Below, piece after piece: positions 1 to 5,265 of a DNA stretch of 5,265 nucleotides. Location of the stretch: positions 1 through 5,265 of the forward strand of contig JAKAFF010000114.1 in the NCBI GenBank assembly GCA_021818045.1, read 5' to 3'. The position numbers and the translations under genes were made by a program. Positions within the stretch are counted from its first letter, which is position 1. Each line of letters begins with the position of its first letter. A model generated the notes under the pieces. The model was given only the letters and a program-made list of their open reading frames with translations, was not told where the DNA came from and searched no databases. The stretch comes from a bacterium. Its GTDB lineage: Bacteria > Chlamydiota > Chlamydiia > Chlamydiales > SM23-39.

Positions 1-120
1 TTGACTGATATTTGTACCGTTTGACATCCCGAGGATTACTTTTCTTACAGACGGGAAAAAGATACTGGTCGGCACGGAACAGTGGTTGCATTGAAAAGCT
101 AATTGCGGGAGAATATCCCC
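1..120. other. Leader of the rml gene block; no assignable gene
   Basis: No reading frame here can be assigned to a known protein. Frame 1 stops at 22-24, frame 3 stops at 6-8, and frame 2 is open only from 5 to 94. That short frame-2 stretch reads somewhat protein-like, so it could be the tail of a broken or upstream gene. An rmlA gene often sits beside rmlC, but I see no RmlA C-terminal sequence. A consensus-like TTGACA lies at 21-26 without a convincing -10 box. Confidence 0.4.
107..111 (+). promoter_or_regulatory. Ribosome binding site deciding the rfbC start
   Basis: GGGAG lies nine bases before the ATG at 121. An in-frame TTG at 103 would give a start six codons earlier, but it overlaps this site and adds residues before the usual RmlC N-terminus. 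The ATG is therefore preferred. Confidence 0.65.
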
Positions 121-672
121 ATGGAATTCGTCGACTGTGCGTTGAGTGGCTTGAAGATCATTCGCCCCCAAGTATTTTGTGATGAACGCGGCTACTTTTT
201 CGAAGAGTATAGAAAAACACTGTTTGCTCAACACGGGATCGATGTGGAATTTGTACAGGGCAATATCTCTTTTTCAAAAAAGGGTGTGTTGCGAGGTCTT
301 CATTTTCAGTCAGATCCTGGGCAGGCAAAGCTAGTATCATGCGTACAGGGAGAAGTGTGGGATGTTGCAGTGGATATACGGCCGCACTCTGCCACTTTTA
401 TGCAGTGGGAAGCCACTTGCCTCGATGATCGATCTCATGAGATGTTCTATATTCCCATTGGATTTGCCCATGGATTTGTCGTGCTTAGCGAAACGGCGCA
501 AGTTTGCTACAAAGTGAGTGCGACTTATAACCCAGCTACCGAATGTGCGATTCGTTGGAACGACCCTGATTTAAACGTTGCTTGGCCTGTGGATCACCCT
601 ATTCTCTCGCCTCGCGATCAAAATTGCCCGCTGTTTAAGGAGATGTTTTATGTATTGGATCACAGGCGCTGA
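121..672 (+). CDS. rfbC: dTDP-4-dehydrorhamnose 3,5-epimerase (RmlC)
   Basis: This 183-residue cytoplasmic cupin enzyme epimerises C3 and C5 of dTDP-4-keto-6-deoxyglucose, the third step of dTDP-L-rhamnose synthesis. The length is that of the full family. Visible signatures are DERGYFFEEY at 21-30, GVLRGLHFQ at 55-63 with the catalytic base His61, Lys70, YIPIGFAHGF at 110-119, Tyr130 as the probable acid in VCYKV, and the IRWNDPDLNVAWP block near 144-156. Asp166, in the LSPRD segment, is the likely partner of His61. I assign these roles by position relative to the well-studied RmlC enzymes. The start is the ATG at 121. The last 23 bases overlap rfbD, and the rfbD ribosome binding site lies inside this gene, so the two are probably translationally coupled. 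Nothing looks degraded. I am very sure of the family. Confidence 0.96.
   Translation: MEFVDCALSGLKIIRPQVFCDERGYFFEEYRKTLFAQHGIDVEFVQGNISFSKKGVLRGLHFQSDPGQAKLVSCVQGEVWDVAVDIRPHSATFMQWEATCLDDRSHEMFYIPIGFAHGFVVLSETAQVCYKVSATYNPATECAIRWNDPDLNVAWPVDHPILSPRDQNCPLFKEMFYVLDHRR
637..642 (+). promoter_or_regulatory. Strong ribosome binding site for rfbD inside rfbC
   Basis: AAGGAG sits seven bases before the ATG at 650, within the rfbC reading frame. It fixes the rfbD start at 650, although the same frame is open upstream to another ATG at 578. Confidence 0.85.
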
Positions 673-1486
673 AGGCCAGCTTGGCTCAATGCTTGCAAAA
701 AGATGTACGTCGGCAGTGTGTTCTGGGGGCGATGTAGATATTGCCGATATGATCAGTTTGCAAAAGTTTGCAAAAAAACATCCAGAAATTACCCACATCA
801 TCAATGCGGCTGCGTTTTCAAAGGTCGATGCAGCAGAAGAATTGCGAGCAGAAGCTTACCGCGCCAATGTAATTGGACCCGACAATCTCATGCATCTTGC
901 AGATGAAATCGGCGCTAAATTAACGCATATTTCTACAGACTACGTATTTGCGGGTGATGGGAAAAGGCCTCTTACAGAAGAAGATATGGCTGGGCCTTGT
1001 AACTATTATGGCAAAACAAAGCTGCAGGGAGAAAAGCGGATGGGCCCAAATGCTTTAGTCATCCGCACGTCTTGGTTATTTGGCGGCAAAAGCGGGAATT
1101 TTATTGCACAGCTGCTAAAACTATTGATGACGCAAAAAGAGATCCATCTGGCCAATGATCAATGGAGCCGTTTTACATACGTTCCTGATTTGGTAGAGGC
1201 CATTTTACTTATGCAAAATGCATCTGGGATGTACCATTTTGCGAATGCAGGTGTGGCGACAAAGTACGATTTTGGCGTAGCGCTGAGAGAAGCGGCTCTG
1301 GCGCTCGGCATGCCGGTTATCACGCAGTCGATTGTTCCCGTGCCGGGGGCATTTTTCCCAGCTCCTTGCAAAAGACCCACTTATTCAGCTTTAGATACGA
1401 CAAAAATTGAAAAACATCTGTCTATTCGCCACTGGCAAAAGACGTTAAAAGACTTTTTATGCGCCCAGCAACTCGCCTACTCGTAA
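650..1486 (+). CDS. rfbD: dTDP-4-dehydrorhamnose reductase (RmlD)
   Basis: This 278-residue NAD(P)H-dependent short-chain dehydrogenase reduces the 4-keto group of dTDP-4-dehydro-L-rhamnose, giving dTDP-L-rhamnose. The Rossmann nucleotide-binding loop GAEGQLG is at residues 6-12, directly after the initiator as is usual for RmlD. The NAAAFSKVDAAE block follows at 52-63 and STDYVF at 95-100. The catalytic set is Thr96, Tyr120 and Lys124 (YGKTK, the YxxxK motif). VIRTSWLFG and a C-terminal RPTYSALDTTK segment match the substrate-domain motifs of the family. The start at 650 is chosen by the AAGGAG site. An upstream in-frame ATG at 578 would add 24 residues, which lie inside rfbC coding sequence and precede the normal N-terminus. 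The gene overlaps rfbC by 23 bases and rfbB by 28, which points to one transcript. It appears intact. Confidence 0.95.
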   Translation: MYWITGAEGQLGSMLAKRCTSAVCSGGDVDIADMISLQKFAKKHPEITHIINAAAFSKVDAAEELRAEAYRANVIGPDNLMHLADEIGAKLTHISTDYVFAGDGKRPLTEEDMAGPCNYYGKTKLQGEKRMGPNALVIRTSWLFGGKSGNFIAQLLKLLMTQKEIHLANDQWSRFTYVPDLVEAILLMQNASGMYHFANAGVATKYDFGVALREAALALGMPVITQSIVPVPGAFFPAPCKRPTYSALDTTKIEKHLSIRHWQKTLKDFLCAQQLAYS

Positions 1487-2430
1487 CGGGTGGATCTGGC
1501 TTTATTGGTTCAGCATTTATCCGTTATTTATTGCGCCTTCCCGCATTCACAGGCACAGTGTTGAACTACGATCTTTTAACCTACGCCGCAGATTTACGCT
1601 ATCTCAATGGATTTCACGACCACCCTCGCTATCGCTTTGTTCAGGGAGATATCTTAAACCAAGCTCTTGTGGAACAACTGATTGCGGAACAAGAGATCGA
1701 TACGATCGTACACTTTGCTGCGGAGACACACGTTGATCGCAGCATCTCATCGGCGTTTGCGTTTATCGAGACCAACGTCAAGGGGACACTTTCTTTGCTA
1801 GAGGCTGTGCGCAAATGGCCCCATGTGCATTTTCATCACGTTTCAACGGATGAAGTGTACGGATCTTTAGGGGAAAGCGGCTTGTTTAACGAACGCTCCC
1901 AATATCGCCCCAATTCGCCCTATTCGGCGTCCAAAGCAGCTTCTGATCATCTAGTTAGAGCGTTTGCGCAAACTTACGCCCTTTCTACTACGATGTCTCA
2001 TTGCAGCAATAACTATGGACCTTGCCAAAATGCCGAAAAATTGATCCCGTTGATGATCCCCAATTGTCTAGAGCGCAAGCCGCTGCCTATATATGGCAAA
2101 GGGGCCAACGTGCGCGATTGGCTCTATGTCGATGATCACGTGGAGGCTATTTGGGAGATTGTGCAAAAGGGGCGCAAGGGTCAGGTATACGATATTGGAG
2201 GCAACACAGAGCTGAGCAATTTGGCTTTGCTAGAGCGATTGATCGCGATCATTCAAGAAGAAAGGCCCGGAGAATATCACTCGCTTATTCGGTTTGTGCG
2301 GGATCGGCCGGGTCACGACTATCGCTATGCTCTAGATACTTCTAAAATTCGCACCGAATTGCAGTGGGCGCCCCGTACGACCCTCATCGAGGGGCTGCGT
2401 CGCACGGTTCGCTGGACTTTGTGTGAGTGA
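1459..2430 (+). CDS. rfbB: dTDP-glucose 4,6-dehydratase (RmlB)
   Basis: This 323-residue extended SDR enzyme converts dTDP-glucose to dTDP-4-dehydro-6-deoxyglucose, the second step of the rhamnose pathway and the supplier of RmlC's substrate. The NAD+ loop GGSGFIG is at 11-17. HFAAETHVDRSI at 85-96 and STDEVYG at 129-135 carry the dehydratase-specific Thr130, Asp131 and Glu132. SPYSASK at 153-159 gives Tyr155 and Lys159. The NNYGP and AEKLIPL blocks and the GANVRDWLYVDDH segment are characteristic of RmlB rather than of UDP-sugar epimerases. The length is slightly short of the usual 330-360, at the C-terminus only. The start lies 28 bases inside rfbD, and I see no good Shine-Dalgarno before it, so translation probably depends on coupling to rfbD. 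The gene appears intact. Confidence 0.95.
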   Translation: MRPATRLLVTGGSGFIGSAFIRYLLRLPAFTGTVLNYDLLTYAADLRYLNGFHDHPRYRFVQGDILNQALVEQLIAEQEIDTIVHFAAETHVDRSISSAFAFIETNVKGTLSLLEAVRKWPHVHFHHVSTDEVYGSLGESGLFNERSQYRPNSPYSASKAASDHLVRAFAQTYALSTTMSHCSNNYGPCQNAEKLIPLMIPNCLERKPLPIYGKGANVRDWLYVDDHVEAIWEIVQKGRKGQVYDIGGNTELSNLALLERLIAIIQEERPGEYHSLIRFVRDRPGHDYRYALDTSKIRTELQWAPRTTLIEGLRRTVRWTLCE

Positions 2431-2440
2431 CTATTTCTAT

Positions 2441-2446
2441 AGGAAG
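2441..2446 (+). promoter_or_regulatory. Ribosome binding site for the small unknown gene
   Basis: AGGAAG sits six bases before the ATG at 2453. It favours that start over the in-frame GTG at 2423, which overlaps the rfbB stop and has no comparable site. Confidence 0.55.
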
Positions 2447-2452
2447 ATTCGG

Positions 2453-2737
2453 ATGAATGTTGCACGTTTAAGCAGTCACCTGATTCGCCAGGTGATGATC
2501 TATGGAGGACATCAGCAAAATCCAGTGCTTGGGCCTTATTTTCATAATGTTGAAAAAAGGATCCAGATGTTCAATTTACTGAATGCATATCGAAAAGAGT
2601 TGGGAAGGCGTCCTTGGAAAGTCACAGTTGTTACGGGAGAAAAGATAGTAGACGAATTGGAAGCTGTATACACAAATGAGTTCAAAAGTTGGATTTTCGG
2701 CTGCGCCAAAGCGGCGCAATTCGTCTATCGTAAGTGA
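2453..2737 (+). CDS. Small protein of unknown family, C-terminus duplicated nearby
   Basis: I do not recognise this 94-residue protein. It is basic and has no signal peptide, membrane segment or known catalytic motif that I can see. The ATG follows AGGAAG and lies 22 bases after the rfbB stop, so it could be read on the rml transcript. Its C-terminus, from YTNEFKSW near residue 72 to the final YRK, recurs in an opposite-strand copy 21 bases away that ends in the same YRK-stop. The two copies differ mainly in the middle, where a Lys, an Ala and a Phe are kept. This suggests a repeated gene family, or two remnants of one longer gene. The present protein may itself be a truncated or rearranged member. 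It could also be a non-coding relic, although the ribosome binding site argues mildly for expression. Confidence 0.55.
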   Translation: MNVARLSSHLIRQVMIYGGHQQNPVLGPYFHNVEKRIQMFNLLNAYRKELGRRPWKVTVVTGEKIVDELEAVYTNEFKSWIFGCAKAAQFVYRK

Positions 2738-2829
2738 CCCTATATTTTTAATATTGGGTCACTTACGATAGGCGAATTCCGCCAGCTTTCGCGTTGCCCA
2801 AAACCAACTTTTGAACTCATTTGTGTATA
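2667..2829. repeat. 163-base inverted repeat with two convergent gene ends
   Basis: The arms are 2667-2740 and 2756-2829, symmetric about 2748 without net insertion or deletion. The outer 26 bases (2667-2692 against 2804-2829) and the inner 16 bases (2725-2740 against 2756-2771) match perfectly. The 32 bases between them (2693-2724 against 2772-2803) are strongly diverged. Both arms encode the same C-terminal motif, YTNEFKSW to YRK-stop, each reading towards the centre. The right arm stops just where the recognisable part of the next gene begins. Confidence 0.9.
2725..2771. terminator. Perfect-stem hairpin, possible bidirectional terminator
   Basis: The 16-base arms 2725-2740 and 2756-2771 pair perfectly. 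After one mismatch the AT-rich centre adds five more pairs around a three-base loop. The hairpin contains the stop codons of both convergent copies. No T-run follows the stem on either side, so it is not a textbook intrinsic terminator. A role in ending transcription from both directions is an inference from its position. Confidence 0.4.
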
Positions 2830-2830
2830 G
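2759..2830 (-). pseudogene. C-terminal fragment of a paralogue of the small protein
   Basis: Read on the minus strand, this stretch encodes 23 residues, LYTNEFKSWF to EFAYRK plus stop. They match the end of the 94-residue protein at 2453-2737, with 13 of 23 positions identical. The frame stays open further upstream to 3217, but from about 2830 onward it lies opposite a recognisable plus-strand protein, so I treat that extension as a shadow. The fragment has no start codon of its own in the matched part and is probably a rearrangement remnant. An alternative is that a few more codons (to about 2851) also belong to it. Confidence 0.6.
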
Positions 2831-3523
2831 CTCCCGCAGAAACTCTCTTGGTGGTCCCAGCTGGGCAAAGCACCAATTTGGATCATATTTTTTCTTTGGG
2901 ACAGATCTCATGTATTCAAAAGTTTTTCGATGCGGGGGGGGCGGGGTTATTTCAATTGTGGTTCTGCTTATTGGGTGGCAGCCGAGCGGGTTTATGCAGA
3001 CATGTGTGTTGAACAGCCGGAAGAAAGAAAGCCCATAGTTAAGAGGGCTAGATTGCCTCTTTTTCAAGGCAGTGCTAGAGGGCCTCTTTGTCCCTATCCT
3101 GGCGCAAGGTACCAAGCAGGGTTCTTTTCTGATGCCGTTGAGGTAACCAATGGCAGAGAATCTTGCACCATTTTTCTTGGTGGAGGAGGAAGTTTTTTCC
3201 CTGATAATAGCGATCAAAAAGTAAGAGTTTTGGTCCGTTATCCAGAGGCTGAATTGCTACGCCTGAAAAAGTCGGCCGAAGAATGTAAAGCATGGGAGAA
3301 TGCAGCAATTCTTGTGTCAGTGGGGAAGGGGGCTGCCCTGTTATCGATGTTGCATCCTTATTATGGCTCGCAAGATATTGATGTAGAGAGTTATGAGAGA
3401 TATTTCCCCAATAGCGGTACAAATTGGAAAACAGTCCAGGAGAAGTTAAGTTCTGTGGATCAGCGTATGCGCTTTGTTCTCCAATCCATGCTGGTCCCTT
3501 TGGAAGACATGGACTGGGCATAA
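2831..3523 (+). pseudogene. BPL_N / COG4285 amidotransferase-like protein, truncated and frameshifted
   Basis: I read this as a class I glutamine-amidotransferase-like protein of the BPL_N (biotin-protein-ligase N-terminal) type, by family pattern only. It lies in two frames. Frame 1, from about 2833, gives TLLVVPAG, matching the LLVxPGG strand, then QISCIQKFFDAGG. After the eight-G run at 2934-2941 frame 2 continues with YFNCGSAYWVAAE, the equivalent of the GxCAGAY nucleophile elbow with its Cys. LPLFQGSARGPL, an IFLGGGGSFF segment (the YxNGG strand), VRVLVRYPE and VSVGKGAALLSMLHPYY follow in family order, to a TAA at 3521-3523. Removing one G joins the frames. About 45-50 N-terminal residues normal for the family are missing, with no ATG; the frame stops upstream at 2812. 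An ATG at 2930 could make a 197-residue product lacking the first strand. The enzyme's substrate is not known to me. Confidence 0.68.
2934..2941. repeat. Run of eight G at the frame change
   Basis: Eight consecutive G, then one C and four more G, lie at the point where the BPL_N-like coding sequence passes from frame 1 to frame 2. Seven G would restore a single frame. Such tracts change length by replication slippage and are also prone to sequencing error. Confidence 0.9.
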
Positions 3524-3592
3524 ATTTTGAAAGAGATTGTGTAAAAAAAACTTTATCCGTTACGCTGCTCCCTCTGTTTTGAGAGGCCAAGC
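3524..3592 (+). other. Short spacer before the RHS gene
   Basis: This 69-base gap holds an eight-A run (3543-3550) and a TTGAAA at 3527-3532 with only a poor -10 candidate (CTTTAT, 3551-3556, 18-base spacing). A promoter for the RHS gene may lie here, but the match is weak. No terminator hairpin is apparent. Confidence 0.3.
3581..3586 (+). promoter_or_regulatory. Ribosome binding site deciding the RHS gene start
   Basis: GAGAGG lies six bases before the GTG at 3593. It supports that start rather than the ATG at 3656, which lacks a good site and would discard the hydrophobic leader. Confidence 0.6.
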
Positions 3593-5265
3593 GTGCGTTG
3601 GTGCTTGCTATTTGTTTATACTTTACGGCTTTTTGCCGCCCCTTTTGAAGACGTTATGCCTTCAGCACCAGAGGAAATTGGCTCTTTACATGCTGATTTA
3701 TTGGTGGGAAATTGTGTCTCAGCGCTATCGGGTCAGGTGTCCTTAGCACAAACTGATTTGCTTGTGAGGGGAGCGCAAGACCTCATGTTGCAAAGGACCT
3801 ATATTTCTCCAAGTATTTTGGGTCTTTATGCAGAGAAAAGCCCACAAGATCGATTTGCGCTAGGACAGGCTTGTGTGGAATCGTGCGAAAAGGGGTGGGT
3901 TGTGCTGCCCCATCTTCTAGCAGGGTATAACAGCCGCTCCCCTTATTTTCAGTACAGAGATCCTCATGGCACGGTTTTGGAATTCCAAATCATCAATAAT
4001 CGGGGCCATTTGAGAACGCCTGGATATGGGTGCTCCAATTTAGCGGGAAATGAGCCCCAAGCTCGGGCAGACTTGCGCAATACCGAGCTTGTGGTAGAGG
4101 GCATGCAAATACATGTTTTTTCACTAGACGGCGTGAAGAGGATCTACCAAAAGGTTTTGCCTTGGCTATACCAACTAGAGTGCGAGCTGCTTCCCAATGG
4201 CAAAGCGATCCGATATATGTACAATGGTGCGAATTTGCAAAAGATCGCAGCAACTGATTTAAGTGGCCGATATACCTATGCTGTGATCGAGCAAATAGGT
4301 CCCTTTCATTACAGAGGATCGGATGGGAGAGACGCCCAAGAAGTTTACGAGCCGCATACCATCATAGAAAAATTCAAAGAGGGCAAAAAGAAAAAAAAGG
4401 GCGAATTTTACTTTTCTCTATTAACCCATGCTAAAAATCCGATTTACTCTAACAAGATAGGCTACAACGATCGGCATCTTTTGAGCTTTTATGATGCGCA
4501 AAGGTTTCCCATCCATTGGGATTACTGGCAGCCCAAGGGAGAGCTTTGTCGAGTTCGAAAATTAACAACGCCATCGGGATCCATCGAATTGTCTTATGAT
4601 CCCCCTATTGCAGGGAAACGCGCTGGGACGACAACAGTGCTTTATCCTGATGCAGAAAAAGTAGTGTACCATTTCAATCAGCAGCTACTTTTGGCAAAAG
4701 TAGAACATTTGCAAGATGGACGCTGCATCAACCAAAAAGTCTATTCCTACGACGACAAACAGCACATCAAGAGCATCGAAACCAAAGATGGAAGCGGCGC
4801 CCTTATTTTTGCTAAGCGTTTCGTGAGCGACAAAGCGGGCAATCCCCTGCAAGAAACGGTAGAAGGGGATTTTGGCTCTTTTTCTATCCGGCGCGCTTTT
4901 GATCAAAACCGGCTCGTATCTGAGATCCATGACGATGATTTGGAGTATCGATGGGCCTATCTCGGCAATACGCATTTACTGACTCTCAAAGAAACTTGGA
5001 TCAATGGCCAGCTCTTGCGCCAAACCCTTTATCAATACGACGAGGCGTGCAATTTGATTGCAGAACAAGAAGTTGGCCAAACCAAAACCTCTTATGCTCT
5101 CTACACTACAAGTCCCCATCTGCACAAAGTCAAAACTGTTGAGAAACGGGACTGGAACGATCAACTCATTCACAAAACTGAATATACATATGATCAGTGG
5201 GGTCATGTGACCCAAGAGCGCCATTTTGGGTCAGATGGCGTGCACGCCTATACGCTAGAGCGAAC
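3593..5265 (+). CDS. Exported RHS/YD-repeat protein, N-terminal part
   Basis: The frame is open without a stop from 3545 to the window edge. From the GTG at 3593 it gives 557 residues, and the gene continues beyond the window. Residues 1-16 (MRWCLLFVYTLRLFAA) form a plausible Sec signal peptide, with cleavage near Ala15-Ala16, although an Arg interrupts the hydrophobic core. Residues about 36-72 (GNCVSALSGQVSLAQTDLL ... LQRTYIS) match the entry segment of RHS proteins, 'GNxV...TGxxxxxxTDLxxxG...LxRTY'. YD-type repeats follow, seen at LSYDPP (335), YSYDD (385-388), YQYDEACNLIAEQEV (from 480) and YTYDQWGHVTQERHF (from 531). RHS proteins fold into beta shells and often carry a variable C-terminal toxin or adhesion domain, but the C-terminus is not visible, so the role remains open. 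The style resembles large exported YD proteins of environmental Chlamydiota. A lysine run lies at residues 265-269. Confidence 0.87.
   Translation, partial: MRWCLLFVYTLRLFAAPFEDVMPSAPEEIGSLHADLLVGNCVSALSGQVSLAQTDLLVRGAQDLMLQRTYISPSILGLYAEKSPQDRFALGQACVESCEKGWVVLPHLLAGYNSRSPYFQYRDPHGTVLEFQIINNRGHLRTPGYGCSNLAGNEPQARADLRNTELVVEGMQIHVFSLDGVKRIYQKVLPWLYQLECELLPNGKAIRYMYNGANLQKIAATDLSGRYTYAVIEQIGPFHYRGSDGRDAQEVYEPHTIIEKFKEGKKKKKGEFYFSLLTHAKNPIYSNKIGYNDRHLLSFYDAQRFPIHWDYWQPKGELCRVRKLTTPSGSIELSYDPPIAGKRAGTTTVLYPDAEKVVYHFNQQLLLAKVEHLQDGRCINQKVYSYDDKQHIKSIETKDGSGALIFAKRFVSDKAGNPLQETVEGDFGSFSIRRAFDQNRLVSEIHDDDLEYRWAYLGNTHLLTLKETWINGQLLRQTLYQYDEACNLIAEQEVGQTKTSYALYTTSPHLHKVKTVEKRDWNDQLIHKTEYTYDQWGHVTQERHFGSDGVHAYTLER

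Noticed and set aside
21..50. TTGACA at 21-26 as the -35 box of an rml promoter.
   Set aside because: No 16-18 base spacing gives a -10 element with more than three of six consensus bases, and the genes probably continue an operon from upstream.
5..94. Short frame-2 stretch that reads protein-like, as a possible tail of rmlA.
   Set aside because: It is preceded by a stop at 2-4 and has no RmlA C-terminal features.
119..135. CCATGG, GAATTC and GTCGAC restriction sites run together at the rfbC start, like a cloning polylinker.
   Set aside because: The encoded residues fit the normal RmlC N-terminus, and the flanking sequence is continuous with the gene and its ribosome binding site, so chance is the better explanation.
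2476..2495. Small seven-base-pair hairpin (TCACCTG/CAGGTGA) near the start of the small gene.
   Set aside because: It is short, lies inside coding sequence, and has no associated signal.
2667..2829. The inverted repeat as ends of an insertion sequence or an invertible switch.
   Set aside because: Only 15 bases separate the arms, there is no transposase or recombinase in the window, and no target-site duplication is visible.
2831..3217. Extension of the minus-strand open frame upstream of the YTNEFKSW fragment.
   Set aside because: It lies opposite the BPL_N-like motifs, its composition is shadow-like (proline and lysine runs), and nothing in it matches the paralogue.
3075..3590. Minus-strand open frame of 171 codons.
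   Set aside because: It is antisense to the plus-strand BPL_N-like motifs and the RHS upstream region, and shows no recognisable domain.

Overview
The window reads as one side of a bacterial surface-polysaccharide locus running into an accessory region. Three complete, overlapping plus-strand genes encode the last three steps of dTDP-L-rhamnose synthesis: rfbC/rmlC (121-672), rfbD/rmlD (650-1486) and rfbB/rmlB (1459-2430). The first enzyme, RmlA, is not in the window. The 120 bases before rfbC hold no gene I can assign.

From about 2430 to 3523 the sequence is disturbed. A 94-residue protein of unknown family (2453-2737) follows rfbB closely. Its last 23 codons recur in inverted orientation at 2759-2830, making a 163-base inverted repeat (2667-2829) around an AT-rich centre. 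Immediately beyond the far arm lies a plus-strand relic (about 2831-3523) that I read as a BPL_N / COG4285 glutamine-amidotransferase-like protein. It lacks its N-terminus and start, and it is split by a frame change at a run of eight G. The inverted repeat ends where the recognisable part of this protein begins, so one rearrangement probably created the repeat and beheaded the gene.

From 3593 to the right edge a single open frame of 557 codons with no stop encodes the N-terminal part of an exported RHS/YD-repeat protein. It starts at GTG and has a hydrophobic leader; it is the second-largest coding claim after the rml block taken together and the longest single gene here.

The organism is a Gram-negative-like bacterium of moderate GC. 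The style of the RHS N-terminus, next to a COG4285-type protein and decaying repeated genes, recalls amoeba-associated Chlamydiota (Parachlamydia/Waddlia/Simkania type). That assignment is an inference from memory of the families and is only about even odds. Rhamnose synthesis and an exported YD protein are both cell-surface functions, but nothing in the sequence links them mechanistically.
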